A stretch of DNA of 64,000 bases from Owenweeksia sp. (GTDB taxonomy: Bacteria; Bacteroidota; Bacteroidia; Flavobacteriales; Schleiferiaceae), in contig NZNV01000023.1 in the NCBI GenBank assembly GCA_002695025.1, forward strand, positions 62,001 through 126,000. The letters are read 5' to 3'. Every line of letters begins with the position of its first letter. The first letter of the stretch is position 1. A program made the translations under genes and the position numbers. The notes under the pieces are model-generated. The model was not told where the DNA came from and did no database searches. It saw only the letters and a list, made by a program, of their open reading frames with translations. Shown one piece after another: positions 43,983 through 52,920 of this stretch.

Positions 43983-45161
43983 ATGTCAACAGATCTCTTT
44001 CAGTCACCTGACTATTACAATATTGATGAGCTTCTTTCGGAAGAACATATCCTGGTGCGCAACGCTACCCGTGAGTGGGTAAAAAAAGACGTAAGTCCTA
44101 TTATTGAAGAGTACGCCCAAAAAGCTGAATTCCCGAAACAACTGGTTAAAGGCCTGGCAGAGATCGGGGCCTTCGGACCCTATATTCCCGAAGAATACGG
44201 AGGTGCCGGGCTAGACCAGATATCCTACGGCCTCATGATGCAGGAAATCGAAAGGGGCGATTCCGGAGTCCGTTCTACCTGTAGTGTTCAGTCTTCCCTG
44301 GTGATGTACCCTATTTACGCCTATGGCTCTGAAGAACAACGTAAAAAATATCTTCCCAAACTAGCCAGTGGTGAATACCTGGGAAGCTTTGGACTGACTG
44401 AGCCCGACTTTGGCAGTAATCCGGGAGGAATGGTAACCAACTTTAAAGACAAAGGTGATCACTACCTGCTGAACGGCTCTAAAATGTGGATATCCAACGC
44501 TCCCTTTTGTGACGTAGCAGTGGTTTGGGCCAAAAATGAGGAAGGTCGCATTCACGGACTGATCGTGGAACGTGGTATGGAAGGATTTACCACCCCGGAA
44601 ACACACAACAAATGGAGCTTGCGGGCCAGCGCTACCGGAGAACTGGTATTTGATAATGTAAAGGTTCCTAAAGAAAATCTCCTCCCCAATAAATCAGGTT
44701 TGGGAGCTCCACTGGGCTGCCTGGACAGCGCACGCTACGGAATTGCATGGGGAGCCCTGGGCGCAGCCATGGACTGCTACGATACTGCATTGCGCTATTC
44801 CAAGGAGCGTGTACAGTTTGACCGTCCTATTGCCGGTTTTCAATTGCAGCAAAAGAAACTTGCCGAAATGATTACCGAGATCACCAAAGCGCAATTACTG
44901 GTCTGGCGACTGGGTAAACTCAAAAATGAGAAGCGGGCTACTTCCGCTCAGATATCCATGGCCAAACGCAACAATGTGGACATGGCCCTGAAGATAGCCC
45001 GGGAAGCACGCCAAATGCTGGGAGGTATGGGAATAACCGGAGAATATCCCATTATGCGCCACATGATGAACCTGGAATCGGTGGTTACCTATGAAGGTAC
45101 CCATGATATTCACCTACTTATTACCGGCATGGATATAACCGGTGAGAATGCGTTCAAATAA
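43983..45161 (+). CDS. gcdH: Acyl-CoA dehydrogenase, glutaryl-CoA dehydrogenase-like
   Basis: A 392-residue FAD enzyme. The segment RSTCSVQSSLVMYPIYAYGS carries the substrate-binding Arg region of glutaryl-CoA dehydrogenases, and the catalytic Glu lies in YEGTHDIH near the end (about residue 373), the glutaryl-type context. KWSLRASATGELVFDNV is also typical. It would oxidise and decarboxylate glutaryl-CoA to crotonyl-CoA in lysine/tryptophan breakdown. ATG at 43983 is chosen, after the promoter element. apt follows with no gap. Confidence 0.93.
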   Translation: MSTDLFQSPDYYNIDELLSEEHILVRNATREWVKKDVSPIIEEYAQKAEFPKQLVKGLAEIGAFGPYIPEEYGGAGLDQISYGLMMQEIERGDSGVRSTCSVQSSLVMYPIYAYGSEEQRKKYLPKLASGEYLGSFGLTEPDFGSNPGGMVTNFKDKGDHYLLNGSKMWISNAPFCDVAVVWAKNEEGRIHGLIVERGMEGFTTPETHNKWSLRASATGELVFDNVKVPKENLLPNKSGLGAPLGCLDSARYGIAWGALGAAMDCYDTALRYSKERVQFDRPIAGFQLQQKKLAEMITEITKAQLLVWRLGKLKNEKRATSAQISMAKRNNVDMALKIAREARQMLGGMGITGEYPIMRHMMNLESVVTYEGTHDIHLLITGMDITGENAFK

Positions 45162-45686
45162 GTGGGTTTCACGGATAAAATAAGAGGCCTCATTAAGGAG
45201 GTTCCTGACTTTCCCAAACCAGGAATCTTTTTTAAGGACATTACCCCTTTATTACTGGACCCGGCACTTTATTCAGAACTTATTGATAAGCTGGCCGCAC
45301 CATTTACCGGCCAGCAAATTGATTTTGTAGTCGGAATGGAGTCCCGGGGCTTTTTATTTGGGATGGGCCTGGCCCAAAAACTGGGAGCCGGCTTTATTCC
45401 GGTACGTAAAAAGGGGAAGCTTCCCCGACCTACGTATGGCATTCAGTATGATCTGGAATATGGCTCGGCAGAACTGGAAATCCACAGGGAAGATATACCG
45501 ACCGGGAGCAAAGTGCTTATCCACGATGATCTTTTAGCTACAGGAGGTACAGCACAAGCCACGCAAAAACTCGTGGAAATAGCCGGGGCGCAGGTTAGCG
45601 GATTTAGCTTCATTATAGAACTGTCATTTTTAAAGGGGCGCGAACACCTTAAACATAACGCCATTCACAGTATAGTGACGTACTGA
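45162..45686 (+). CDS. apt: Adenine phosphoribosyltransferase
   Basis: Salvages adenine to AMP using PRPP. The PRPP-binding motif VLIHDDLLATGGT is at residues 118-130, and FPKPGIFFKDITPLL near the N-terminus is characteristic of Apt. The 174-residue length is normal. The start is GTG at 45162, directly after the gcdH stop codon with no intervening base, so translation probably depends on readout of gcdH. Confidence 0.96.
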   Translation: MGFTDKIRGLIKEVPDFPKPGIFFKDITPLLLDPALYSELIDKLAAPFTGQQIDFVVGMESRGFLFGMGLAQKLGAGFIPVRKKGKLPRPTYGIQYDLEYGSAELEIHREDIPTGSKVLIHDDLLATGGTAQATQKLVEIAGAQVSGFSFIIELSFLKGREHLKHNAIHSIVTY

Positions 45687-45852
45687 TTTAAGGTAGATTT
45701 ATACCACGAGCTGGGGAATTTATGATCGTATTTCAGCACGCCAGAGAAACACCCAAGACACCTATACCCTTGAAAATCAGTTTCCTATATAAGGATATGA
45801 TTTGTGGCAATATTTCTGACCTTATCTCTGCAGCATATTAAAATGAAAACCG

Positions 45853-46116
45853 ATGAAAAGTTTGAGAAATTTTGCAATAGCTTTAATGACAGTAGGTATC
45901 ACTACTCTTGCCTCCGCACAAAGTGAAGCCCAGGCGCCCAACGAAAAAGCTACCACACCTGAGGTAGTTCAGACTGAAACAAAAGAGGCTCCTGTGGAAA
46001 AAGAGGTACCTACACAAAAAGCTGAACAAAAAGAAGTAGCCACGGTCAAGACCGTAGCTACTAAAGAAAAGCAGGCTAAAAGAAAGGAGAAAGCCCGCGA
46101 AGAAGAAAAAGAATAA
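45853..46116 (+). CDS. Small exported Lys/Glu-rich protein
   Basis: An 87-residue protein with a clean signal peptide (cut after ASA, near residue 22) and a mature part of almost only Glu, Lys, Ala, Thr, Val and Gln, ending in a run of basic and acidic residues. No fold is expected; it is probably disordered in the periplasm. Function unknown. It is followed by a strong terminator. Confidence 0.7.
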   Translation: MKSLRNFAIALMTVGITTLASAQSEAQAPNEKATTPEVVQTETKEAPVEKEVPTQKAEQKEVATVKTVATKEKQAKRKEKAREEEKE

Positions 46117-46137
46117 ATATCCATCTACCTGATAATG

Positions 46138-46169
46138 AAAACAGCCCGCTTGAAGCGGGCTGTTTTTTT
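46138..46169 (+). terminator. Rho-independent terminator after the 87-aa exported protein
   Basis: A 10-bp GC-rich stem (46141-46150 with 46154-46163), extended by A-T pairs, with a TGA loop and a run of seven T. A reading frame crossing it is an artefact. Confidence 0.93.
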
Positions 46170-46332
46170 ATTCGGGCAACCGCTAAATTCTAATATACCA
46201 ATTGCGCCTTGCAATATCCGGCAGAATACAGTGCCAATGTTTTTAATTATCAGGCACTTGTGTTTTTTACAATTCTTATTTTTCAAGATAGAGGGTACCA
46301 TATTTCCACCCTCATAAAACCCTTCAAATAAA

Positions 46333-46360
46333 AAACCCCCGTTAAAAACGGGGGCTTATT
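46333..46360 (-). terminator. Rho-independent terminator of the LruC-domain gene
   Basis: An 8-bp stem (46336-46343 with 46347-46354) rich in C/G with an AAA loop, followed on the minus strand by TTTTTTATTTG. It lies about 20 bp after the stop of the minus-strand gene. Confidence 0.9.
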
Positions 46361-46377
46361 TTTAAGGAATTTGTTTC

Positions 46378-48588
46378 CTAGTATATCTTGCCATCGTTGC
46401 GATAACTGGGCTGATTCTGAAGGTACCAGTCGGAGTAATTAGCACCGCCTGATTGCGCCCAATCGGCAAACTTCAGATAGGCCTGTACAATATCTTCCTT
46501 CTCAGCAGGATAATCCCAGTGCTGAGCCATATTCAGTGCCCAGGGCAGGTTAGCTGAAGTTACGTAGTAACGACCCTGACCGGGGTTGGAATCATCATCA
46601 TCCTGACCGAAATAATTGCTATTGGCCAGGTCCGTAGCTGGCTTGCCTGCCAGGTGTACTTCACGTCCACGATCCTGATCGATGAAGATGAAGGGGTTAA
46701 AAGGTGCAGCTCCTAATTCAGCCATAGTTTTGGCAGTGGTAAAGGTAAGTGACACCATAGCTGTATCCACTTGTGAAGGAGTTGCTCCCACAATGGTATT
46801 TACAGTAGCGGTACCGTTGTTTACCAACACATTAAAGGCATTGTCAAATAGTATGATCACCGCTTTGGACTGACTGGCTTCGGTACCGTTGGCATTAAGA
46901 CTGATCAGTTGACCAAGGGTATTGCTGCGGCTTACGCTAGCCACAGCTGCGGCAGGAACGTTCAATTCCAAACCAAAACCGTTCTTGAAAGAACCACCAA
47001 TGGCACGTAGAGCATAGGATATTTCAATATCCACTACATCATTGTTCGCATTGGTTATCATCCTTAGCTGGTAATCCACTACCACATCATTAAAGTCATA
47101 ATCTCCCTGAGCTGGCCACAGGTCTTCAAAAGCCAGTGTACCGTATACATTAGAACCGGGGTAAAAAGATTCACCGGCACGCAGAGGATCATTGGGAAAC
47201 AGATCATTCTCGTCTGCTACTCCATCATTGTCAGCGTCTGATACCGTGGGAGTACCGTTCCCTTCGGGATTACAGCTGCTGGTAGGTATATAGGCCTGGT
47301 CACAGGCGGCTACTGCCCCGTTCTTCAAAGCTCCGTTCTGGGTAATATTGTTGCTACTGTTGGTACCGTATGAACCGGCACATACTTCCAGGTTACCGCT
47401 AAAATCAGCACCGGAGTTACTGCTTATTCCGGAGGTTATTTTTACTATGGAGGTGGTACCGATGCCGTTCATGTCTCCGTTTAACGGACCATCAGCATTG
47501 CCCTTAACGTACATCATGGAACCATCATAAAAATTCAGGGATGAATTGCTGTTGGAACGGAAGTTCTGGTCTACTCGTATGTAGGAGTAATTCTGAACCA
47601 AACTGTTGAGCATCAGATCTTTCTTTACCCACAACTGGCAGTTGTTAATGAAAGTGGTATTGCTGTTCTCGGTAAGGTGACCATCGTAGATCATAGTACC
47701 GTTGTTGGTGATAGGACCATTGTTGTTCAGCGTAGAATAACCGGTACCACGGGTGAGGAAGGTTCCGTTGTTGGTGAATGTTCCGTAGATATAGCTATCG
47801 CTATTGATGTAAAAGGTTCCGTGGTTGGTTACGGTTCCATGAGCGGAAAAATTACCGTTTATAGTAAGGGTACCGGTGGTATACACAATAATGTTTCCTT
47901 TCACTCCTCCCTGATCATTCATATTGATCCCCTGGATGGTAAGGCTGGAGCCATCGGTTACTTCCAGAACGGTATTGCCTTTAATGGAGGCGTAACCGGA
48001 AATGGTAACGTTACCACATATACGAAGAGTGGCGTTTCCGTTATTATCGTTGATCCCACTGATGTTGCCGGTGATACAGTATACTCCGGAGCTGTTCACG
48101 TTGAAGTAACCTCCGCTGCTTACAGTTTGGGTACAGCCGGTATTACAGTCGGGGCTCACCACTACTGTTTTCTTACTCATCTTACCTTTGCCGAAGGTAT
48201 AGCTGATACTGCTACCACTTACATCAACACGGGTTGTGGTGCTTGATCCATTAGGATCTTCCTTAACCAGATAAACCCACTCCAGGGCCTGAGGAATCTC
48301 CACTGCCGCCTGCAGCTCATCATTACTAGTAAGACCACTGTACACAAGGCCACCTCCGGAAAAAGGGGAAGCATCATAAACCTTGATCTTATAAGCGCTG
48401 GAAAAACCAGGATTATTGGCTACAGCTACATCAAGATTAACGGTCCTGGATGTACCGAAGGTGAAATTAGCGGGAACCTTTAATTCCTTGAAATTGTCAA
48501 CAGAAGATGTTTTGCTATCGGGCTGATCCTTTTTACATGCACTTAAAACAGTGACCACCATAAGACCAGCAATTGTAATTCTTTTCAT
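46378..48588 (-). CDS. LruC-domain lipoprotein with beta-helix-like repeats
   Basis: A 736-residue exported lipoprotein (signal with VLSACKK, lipidated Cys18). An N-terminal domain of about 150 residues is followed by a long stretch of short Asn/Gly/Thr repeats of the VTNHGTFYINSDSYIYG type (about residues 165-370), which look like rungs of a right-handed beta-helix. Near residue 450 a calcium-type thrombospondin repeat (DADNDGVADENDLFPNDPL) leads into an LruC domain (about 475-736) with DLWPAQGDYDFNDVVVDY. Such proteins sit on the outer surface and are thought to bind polysaccharide or other cells; that role is inferred. Confidence 0.85.
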   Translation of the reverse strand: MKRITIAGLMVVTVLSACKKDQPDSKTSSVDNFKELKVPANFTFGTSRTVNLDVAVANNPGFSSAYKIKVYDASPFSGGGLVYSGLTSNDELQAAVEIPQALEWVYLVKEDPNGSSTTTRVDVSGSSISYTFGKGKMSKKTVVVSPDCNTGCTQTVSSGGYFNVNSSGVYCITGNISGINDNNGNATLRICGNVTISGYASIKGNTVLEVTDGSSLTIQGINMNDQGGVKGNIIVYTTGTLTINGNFSAHGTVTNHGTFYINSDSYIYGTFTNNGTFLTRGTGYSTLNNNGPITNNGTMIYDGHLTENSNTTFINNCQLWVKKDLMLNSLVQNYSYIRVDQNFRSNSNSSLNFYDGSMMYVKGNADGPLNGDMNGIGTTSIVKITSGISSNSGADFSGNLEVCAGSYGTNSSNNITQNGALKNGAVAACDQAYIPTSSCNPEGNGTPTVSDADNDGVADENDLFPNDPLRAGESFYPGSNVYGTLAFEDLWPAQGDYDFNDVVVDYQLRMITNANNDVVDIEISYALRAIGGSFKNGFGLELNVPAAAVASVSRSNTLGQLISLNANGTEASQSKAVIILFDNAFNVLVNNGTATVNTIVGATPSQVDTAMVSLTFTTAKTMAELGAAPFNPFIFIDQDRGREVHLAGKPATDLANSNYFGQDDDDSNPGQGRYYVTSANLPWALNMAQHWDYPAEKEDIVQAYLKFADWAQSGGANYSDWYLQNQPSYRNDGKIY

Positions 48589-48738
48589 GAGTAGAAAAAG
48601 TAAATTGTTAGTGTTTACCTAAGTACCAATTTGCGACCAAAAAATCAATTTATTGAAAATCAATTATTTAATTATAAGGCCATGTTTAATAATTTCCTTT
48701 TTTGGGAATAAATGCCCTTTGTGAATCAAATTCCATTT

Positions 48739-49059
48739 TTAATTTACCCTGAATTTTTCTTTACCCGTTAGCAAATGCCAGAATAAAATAAAATCTGAAG
48801 CCAGGCTGTAACCGGGATACTGAAACGTTGCCGGTTTGTTTTGTTCAAAAAAGAAATGGCCTACCCAAGCAAAACCATACCCTACAAAAGGAATGATGGC
48901 CAGATATACCCAATTAAACGTAACCCAGAAGGTGATAAAGGATAGTATAACCAGGCCAGTACCCATAAAGTGAAGTACACGGCAGGTAAAATCACGATGC
49001 TCACTGAGATAGAAGGGGTAAAATTCCTTCAGGCTGGAATATTCTTTAGGAGTGTCCAT
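48739..49059 (-). CDS. DUF962/Mpo1-like membrane protein
   Basis: A 106-residue membrane protein with four hydrophobic segments and the family signatures: YLSEHRDFTCRVLHFMGT with its two conserved His, and WVGHFFFEQNKPATFQYP. Yeast Mpo1 of this family is an iron-dependent dioxygenase in fatty acid alpha-oxidation; here the conserved His pattern is kept but activity is inferred. It lies 16 bp after the M20 peptidase gene. Confidence 0.88.
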   Translation of the reverse strand: MDTPKEYSSLKEFYPFYLSEHRDFTCRVLHFMGTGLVILSFITFWVTFNWVYLAIIPFVGYGFAWVGHFFFEQNKPATFQYPGYSLASDFILFWHLLTGKEKFRVN

Positions 49060-49075
49060 TTATTTCCTTGTAAAA

Positions 49076-50536
49076 CTACTGATTTCCCCAATCTTTTAAA
49101 AGTGTAGCGTAAAAACTCACGCTGTTCTCAAAACCCTGTACGGACACCCTTTCATTGATCCCATGAATACGGGGAAGATCCTCTTTTTCCATTGGGAAAG
49201 GACTGAAACGATATACATGCTGACTGATGGAATAGAAATACCGCCCATCCGTTGCTCCCAGTACTAAGTAAGGGCTTACCACAGCCTCAGGATAAATGGC
49301 CCTGACGGCAGAACCCAGCCTTTCATAAGGTTCCGAACGGTAGGGACTAATGGGAGAGGCCGGGATGGCCACGTCCTCATAAACACTTATACGTACCGCT
49401 GTATCGTTTACAATCTCCTTCGACCGCTTCAACACCTCTTCAGGACTATCTCCTGGCAACAAACGATAGTTAACCACCGCCTTGGCCCGGTTGGGAACAA
49501 TGTTATCCTTTACACCTGATTGAAATATGGTGGGTACCTGGGTGGTATGAATAAGTGCTGCTCCCGAAGCCGATTGTCGGTATACATTATATATGAGTGG
49601 TTTAAAAAGCCAGGTATTGGCAAAAGCCATTTTCTGAATAAAGGGCAGTTCCGGACCTACATTATCCACAAAACCCTCCAGAGGAGGCGTGAGTCGTTCC
49701 GGAAAAGGGTTTTCCTCCAGCGTATACAAAGCCTGATTCAAGATACCCAAGGCCGTCCTTTTCTCCGGCATGGAGGAATGCCCTCCCGGCAAATCCACCG
49801 AGAGCTCCAGACTTATATACCCTTTTTCAGCCGTGCCAATCAAAGCTACTTCCTTTTCAATGCCCGGCACTATCCCCCGCGAAAGTGTACCCCCTTCATC
49901 CAGCACCATTGCAGCCCTAACCCCTCGTTCCTCAAGGGTTCTGGCAATAATACGGGCCCCGTCCCTACCGGATATCTCCTCATCATGACCAAAACAGAGG
50001 TAGATGGTACGCTTAGGCTTAAAGCCGCTTTTGAGCAAATTTTCCACCGCATATACTATTGCTACCAGACAGCCTTTATCATCCAGGGTGCCTCTGCCAT
50101 ATATATACTTATCGGTAACACTTCCGGAAAAAGGAGGAAAATCCCACTGCTCCTGAGTGGAATATTCCACAGGCACAACATCCTGGTGAGCCATCAACAC
50201 TAAAGGATCCAGGTCAGGGTCTGAACCTTTCCAGGTATAGATAAGACTGTAACCGTTGATCGTTTCCTTTTCAAGCAGACTGTCGGTCAGAGGAAATACA
50301 GAGTCCAGATAGTGATGAAAACCGGCAAAAGCTTCTTCGTCTATCATTTCTGCCTTGTGGGAGATAGTAGGATAACGGATGGCTCCACCGAGCACTTTCG
50401 GATCAACCGACACCTCCTCTCTATCCAGGACTTGTAGTGCTGCACCTGCTTTAAACGTGAAGGTCCGGTAGAGTACAACCACCAGGAGAACGGTCAATGC
50501 CAGTAAGAGGAATTTAAAAATACGCTTCACGATCAA
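49076..50536 (-). CDS. M20 family metallopeptidase (PM20D1-like), membrane-anchored
   Basis: A 486-residue zinc peptidase anchored by an N-terminal helix (residues 7-24). The dinuclear metal site is complete: H117 in AHQD, D152 in GTLDDKG, and E186-E187 in HDEEISG, followed by a dimerisation domain. The overall pattern resembles PM20D1, a carboxypeptidase/N-acyl amino acid hydrolase. TTG at 50536 gives this length; GTG at 50530 would give MKRIF and is equally likely. Confidence 0.93.
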   Translation of the reverse strand: MIVKRIFKFLLLALTVLLVVVLYRTFTFKAGAALQVLDREEVSVDPKVLGGAIRYPTISHKAEMIDEEAFAGFHHYLDSVFPLTDSLLEKETINGYSLIYTWKGSDPDLDPLVLMAHQDVVPVEYSTQEQWDFPPFSGSVTDKYIYGRGTLDDKGCLVAIVYAVENLLKSGFKPKRTIYLCFGHDEEISGRDGARIIARTLEERGVRAAMVLDEGGTLSRGIVPGIEKEVALIGTAEKGYISLELSVDLPGGHSSMPEKRTALGILNQALYTLEENPFPERLTPPLEGFVDNVGPELPFIQKMAFANTWLFKPLIYNVYRQSASGAALIHTTQVPTIFQSGVKDNIVPNRAKAVVNYRLLPGDSPEEVLKRSKEIVNDTAVRISVYEDVAIPASPISPYRSEPYERLGSAVRAIYPEAVVSPYLVLGATDGRYFYSISQHVYRFSPFPMEKEDLPRIHGINERVSVQGFENSVSFYATLLKDWGNQ

Positions 50537-50568
50537 CTTTTTCTTAAAGCTAAGAATATTCCTAAATA

Positions 50569-50594
50569 AACAGGGGGCTTATAAGCCCCCTGTT
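50569..50594 (-). terminator. Rho-independent terminator between two minus-strand genes
   Basis: A 12-bp perfect stem (50569-50580 with 50583-50594) with a 2-nt spacer, followed on the minus strand by TATTTAGG. It follows the beta-barrel gene that ends at 50608 and precedes the M20 peptidase gene. Confidence 0.88.
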
Positions 50595-50607
50595 ATTACC
50601 ATTCTTT

Positions 50608-51156
50608 TTATTCCATCTGCCGCTTGGTAAAGCCGACCAAAAAGGTAACCCGTGCTCCCTCCTTGCTCTTGGTGAAAGCGATATTCACAGGAAAGTTCAT
50701 GTGTTTGGACCGGAAATTATAACCACAGGCCAGGGTAAAGCCCGAATTAAGCAGGTTCAGGTTGGGACCTGCACCTATTTCAAACCCACTGGCATCGCGA
50801 TACCCGGTTAAAAGGTTCAGGCTGGGAATGATCAGGCCCTGATCCAGGCCACCAATCAGGGGTATTACTTCAAAAAGCCCCGCACTACCACCGATGGTCT
50901 CAAAATAATTCCACTCAAATTGCCACCCGAATTGGGTAACGATAGGGTTGGGCGTCAGGCTGCTATCGTTAAATTTTTCACCCAGCTTATAACTCTCTAT
51001 GTTGGGCACATAGGTAACTCCAACCCTGGGGCCGCTCAATTTCAAAGGCTTTATAATGGGCGTTTCCCGATCTTCAATTACTGGAATTTTCTGCGCGGAC
51101 AGCGGAAAACACATAGCGCAGATCAAGGTGGTCAATACTACGGATAAAACTCTCAT
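50608..51156 (-). CDS. Probable outer membrane beta-barrel protein
   Basis: A 182-residue exported protein: ATG at 51156 gives a signal peptide cut after LSA. The mature chain alternates hydrophobic and Gly/Asn residues and ends FLVGFTKRQME. It resembles small outer membrane barrel proteins of unknown function. The in-frame upstream start would add nine residues ahead of the signal and is unlikely. Confidence 0.72.
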   Translation of the reverse strand: MRVLSVVLTTLICAMCFPLSAQKIPVIEDRETPIIKPLKLSGPRVGVTYVPNIESYKLGEKFNDSSLTPNPIVTQFGWQFEWNYFETIGGSAGLFEVIPLIGGLDQGLIIPSLNLLTGYRDASGFEIGAGPNLNLLNSGFTLACGYNFRSKHMNFPVNIAFTKSKEGARVTFLVGFTKRQME

Positions 51157-51376
51157 AACATTTGTTTTAAAGTTGCAGAGCAAATGACCATACTCTCGGC
51201 AGGATGCTAAAACTGTTTTTTACTTAGCCGGTGCGTTCAAAAGTGATTCCTCAAAAAACAAATGTTTCATTCGCATATAGGCCGATGCAAATTCTTAAAA
51301 ATCGCAATCACACACCGTTACCTATTACAATATTTGCAAATTATCATATATTTAACCTGACCTAATCTTGTTTACG

Positions 51377-52411
51377 ATGGAAGAAAATCACACCAAAGCC
51401 GGCCCCTATCAGTTATTGCTAATGGAAAAGATCCGTCAGGTAGCCGACCCTAACCACAAACTATCGGACGTTTTGATGGATATTCTGGATATTGGCCGCG
51501 ATGCCACCTACCGCAGGATGCGAGGTGACACGGATATATCCTTTGAAGAGGCCGTTAAACTAGCTAAGTTCTTTCGCATATCCTTAGGCGAAGTAGCAGG
51601 CTACTCCGAAGACTCTGCCGTGTTCAAACGCCCTACTTTTATACGCAGCCTTGATGATTTCAGGGAATACATGCACAAAAGCCTGGAGCAACTGGAACAT
51701 ATCCAGGCTCAAAAGAACCATGTGATGTATTACTTTGCCAAAGACATACCGGTTTTTTATCACTACGCTTTCCCGGAACTGGCTGCTTTTAAAATATACG
51801 TCTGGCTGAAATCCGTATACGGTATTGACAAACTGGACGGACAGAATTACGACCTCAGTATGATACCGGAAGACCTTGTTCAACTCGCTCAAAAACAATG
51901 GGAGGTCTACAGCCGTATCAATACGGTTGAAATATGGAACGACACCACCATTTTAAGCCTCCTGAACCAGATAAGCTACTATTATGAGGCCGGTATGCTG
52001 AGCAGCCGGGAAGAGGCCGTAACTATTTGCGACCAGTTCAATGACATGATGAAGATCATCTACAAGCAGGCCTTAAACAGCCAAAAGGCTCATGCGGTCA
52101 ATACCGAAGTGTTTTCATCGGCCTTTTATAAGATGTACTTCCACGAGATCCTGATCATGGATAATCATATTTTAACGGAGTACGGGGAACGAAGAGCCAT
52201 GTACTTTATCCCCTACGCAGGGGTAAACTTTCTTTCTACGGCCGACCCTGAGTTAACCCGTAATATGCAGGATTACCTGAAACACCAGGTACAGAAATCA
52301 TCCTTGATAAGCGATGTTTCGGAAAAGGACCGGAATAAATTCTTTATACGGATAAAATCAAGGATTGACCAGCTGAAAGACAGGATAGCCAGTACCGATC
52401 CTTTTTTATAA
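51377..52411 (+). CDS. Helix-turn-helix transcriptional regulator with alpha-helical C-terminal region
   Basis: A 344-residue regulator. An N-terminal HTH (about residues 21-70; LSDVLMDILDIGRDATYRRM then SFEEAVKLAKFF) is followed by about 270 residues of helical, charged sequence, a domain common in flavobacterial regulators but without a named ligand. The C-terminal part (about 100-300) is possibly a ligand or phospho-signal domain. It is transcribed alone with about 220 bp of upstream space, in which I found no perfect -7 element. Confidence 0.8.
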   Translation: MEENHTKAGPYQLLLMEKIRQVADPNHKLSDVLMDILDIGRDATYRRMRGDTDISFEEAVKLAKFFRISLGEVAGYSEDSAVFKRPTFIRSLDDFREYMHKSLEQLEHIQAQKNHVMYYFAKDIPVFYHYAFPELAAFKIYVWLKSVYGIDKLDGQNYDLSMIPEDLVQLAQKQWEVYSRINTVEIWNDTTILSLLNQISYYYEAGMLSSREEAVTICDQFNDMMKIIYKQALNSQKAHAVNTEVFSSAFYKMYFHEILIMDNHILTEYGERRAMYFIPYAGVNFLSTADPELTRNMQDYLKHQVQKSSLISDVSEKDRNKFFIRIKSRIDQLKDRIASTDPFL

Positions 52412-52452
52412 GATGGCAGATTATAATTGAACGTCAGATCATCCGGCTATAA

Positions 52453-52554
52453 CTAGCTGGACATATAAAGAGCAAATCCAACAATAAGGGTGATGATTGC
52501 AACTACACCAACAATCTGGAGGGTTACTCCGGCTTTTTGCTTGGTAGTATTCAT
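52453..52554 (-). CDS. Small single-helix membrane peptide (33 aa)
   Basis: An open frame from ATG at 52554 to TAG at 52453 encodes 33 residues: a short polar start (MNTTKQKAG) and one membrane helix. It lies between the regulator gene and a second small peptide on the same strand. The size and one-helix layout fit a membrane micropeptide, but only conservation would prove it. Confidence 0.45.
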   Translation of the reverse strand: MNTTKQKAGVTLQIVGVVAIITLIVGFALYMSS

Positions 52555-52684
52555 AATGGCTTGATTTTGTTACTTCTCAACTATAAAAAATTACCTAACT
52601 ACCTGGTAATCCATTTTTTACACCTGACCAAGGTATACCAATTCTAAAAGTATTCCACAGCCCCTTACCAGACTTAACCTAAAC

Positions 52685-52843
52685 TTATTCGCTGGTTAAA
52701 ACGAAGGCAGCAATAAAAATGGCCAGTATTACAAGTATGACCAGAGCAATTTGTAGGTAATCCTTAAAGGTAGCCTTCGGACGGCCAGCCCTACGGATCC
52801 TGCGCGCCCGTTTTCTGAGCTCTCTTCTGGTTTCTTCAGACAT
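52685..52843 (-). CDS. Small basic single-helix membrane protein (52 aa)
   Basis: From ATG at 52843 to TAA at 52685: 52 residues with a strongly basic, Arg-rich N-terminal half (RRELRKRARRIRRAGRPK) and a C-terminal transmembrane helix. The charge pattern (basic side inside) and the clean stop make a real product likely. Function unknown; it could bind nucleic acid or a membrane protein partner. Confidence 0.6.
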   Translation of the reverse strand: MSEETRRELRKRARRIRRAGRPKATFKDYLQIALVILVILAIFIAAFVLTSE

Positions 52844-52920
52844 TTTACGGTTAATTGTGCGGAGAAGTAATCTGCAATCCGTGAAGGAAGGTACTAAAAA
52901 GATATGATATATCTATAAAA

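Noticed and set aside
45687-45852. Possible tRNA or small RNA in the gap after apt
   Set aside because: No cloverleaf, T-loop consensus or terminator was seen; the gap more likely holds the promoter of the small exported protein gene.
46135-46317. 60-codon plus-strand frame starting with ATG after the 87-residue protein
   Set aside because: It runs across the strong terminator hairpin at 46138-46169 and has no protein-like composition.
47348-48246. Plus-strand frames opposite the LruC lipoprotein gene, one of 189 codons
   Set aside because: They are shadows of the repetitive Asn/Gly/Thr coding region on the minus strand.
50569-50594. Mobile-element inverted repeat (12 bp, perfect)
   Set aside because: Only one hairpin is present, next to a stop codon, with a T-rich tail: it is a terminator.
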